Below, piece by piece: positions 23,722 through 23,900 of a DNA stretch of 23,900 nt. Position numbers and translations under genes: made by a program. How positions within the stretch are numbered: position 1 is the first letter of the stretch; each line of letters begins with the position of its first letter. The stretch is taken from positions 1-23,900 of the forward strand of contig JBGCEF010000046.1 of assembly GCA_045106175.1 (NCBI GenBank). Direction: 5' to 3'. The notes beneath the pieces are model-generated. The model searched no databases. It saw only the letters and a list, made by a program, of their open reading frames with translations, and was not told the DNA's origin. The stretch comes from TMED27 sp045106175. Lineage in GTDB: Bacteria; Pseudomonadota; Alphaproteobacteria; Micavibrionales; Micavibrionaceae.

Positions 23722-23744
23722 GATGAAATTCGTGACATAGACAT

Positions 23745-23773
23745 AAAAAAGGCCGGAATAAATCCGACCTTTT
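23745..23773 (-). terminator. Intrinsic terminator after tuf
   Basis: Minus strand AAAAGGTCGGA pairs with TCCGGCCTTTT (one G-T wobble, 5-base loop) and ends in six T, about 22 bases after the tuf stop. The run of T on both strands makes it potentially bidirectional. Confidence 0.88.
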
Positions 23774-23794
23774 ATAATTTTTTATTTGTAATTT

Positions 23795-23900
23795 TTACTC
23801 AACGATTTTCGAAACGACGCCGGCGCCGACTGTTCTTCCGCCTTCGCGGATCGCGAAGCGAAGACCTTCGGACATCGCGATTGGTGCGATGAGCGTTACT
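23795..23900 (-). CDS. tuf: Elongation factor Tu, C-terminal end (truncated by window edge)
   Basis: The last 34 residues and stop of EF-Tu, the GTPase that delivers aminoacyl-tRNA to the ribosome. The translated end reads IAMSEGLRFAIREGGRTVGA and closes GVVSKIVE, the conserved domain III terminus. The rest lies beyond the right edge. Its strand is that of the secE-rpoB genes at the left of the window. A terminator follows. Identification is secure despite the short length. Confidence 0.97.
   Translation of the reverse strand, partial: VTLIAPIAMSEGLRFAIREGGRTVGAGVVSKIVE

Overview
The window looks like chromosomal DNA of a moderately AT-rich alphaproteobacterium. The basis is the RpoB and ribosomal-protein sequences, the P-protein of glycine cleavage split into two genes (gcvPA/gcvPB), and a NodT-type lipoprotein efflux channel. 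I cannot name a genus from sequence alone. I see no IS element, integrase, CRISPR array, tRNA or rRNA.

Left part (1-7335, all on the minus strand): the conserved transcription/translation cluster, read right to left as secE, nusG, [two unrecognised genes], rplK, rplA, rplJ, rplL, rpoB (cut by the left edge). The control sites are legible. There is a sigma70-like promoter and a structured leader before rplK, an L10-type leader plus an intrinsic terminator before rplJ, and a strong terminator after rplL. rpoB then has its own promoter and a leader of about 230 nt. A small family of hairpin repeats with a constant loop and co-varying stems sits in the rplL-rpoB and secE-nusG spacers.

Middle part (7464-16568, minus strand): a free-standing carboxyltransferase-domain protein of the pyruvate carboxylase/oxaloacetate decarboxylase family, with no biotin carboxylase or biotin-carrier domain and with its own promoter. 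To its right is a glycine-cleavage operon read gcvT, (secreted NTR/TIMP-like protein), (M50 membrane protease), gcvH, (unknown 142-aa protein), gcvPA, gcvPB. Together GcvT, GcvH and GcvPA/PB would cleave glycine to CO2, ammonia and methylene-tetrahydrofolate. The three extra genes are spaced or overlapped as if co-translated with the operon.

Right part: on the plus strand, hisI (histidine biosynthesis), then a complete tripartite RND efflux operon (outer-membrane factor, membrane-fusion protein, RND pump) with overlapping genes. These converge on a minus-strand gene for an exported protein of unknown function that may be translated from a leaderless mRNA. The last 106 bases are the 3' end of tuf (EF-Tu) on the minus strand, with its terminator.

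Taken together, tuf (right edge) and secE-nusG-rplKAJL-rpoB (left) keep the order and strand of the usual tufB-secE-rpoB cluster. The roughly 16 kb between them (gcv, carboxyltransferase, hisI, RND) therefore looks like material placed inside that junction.
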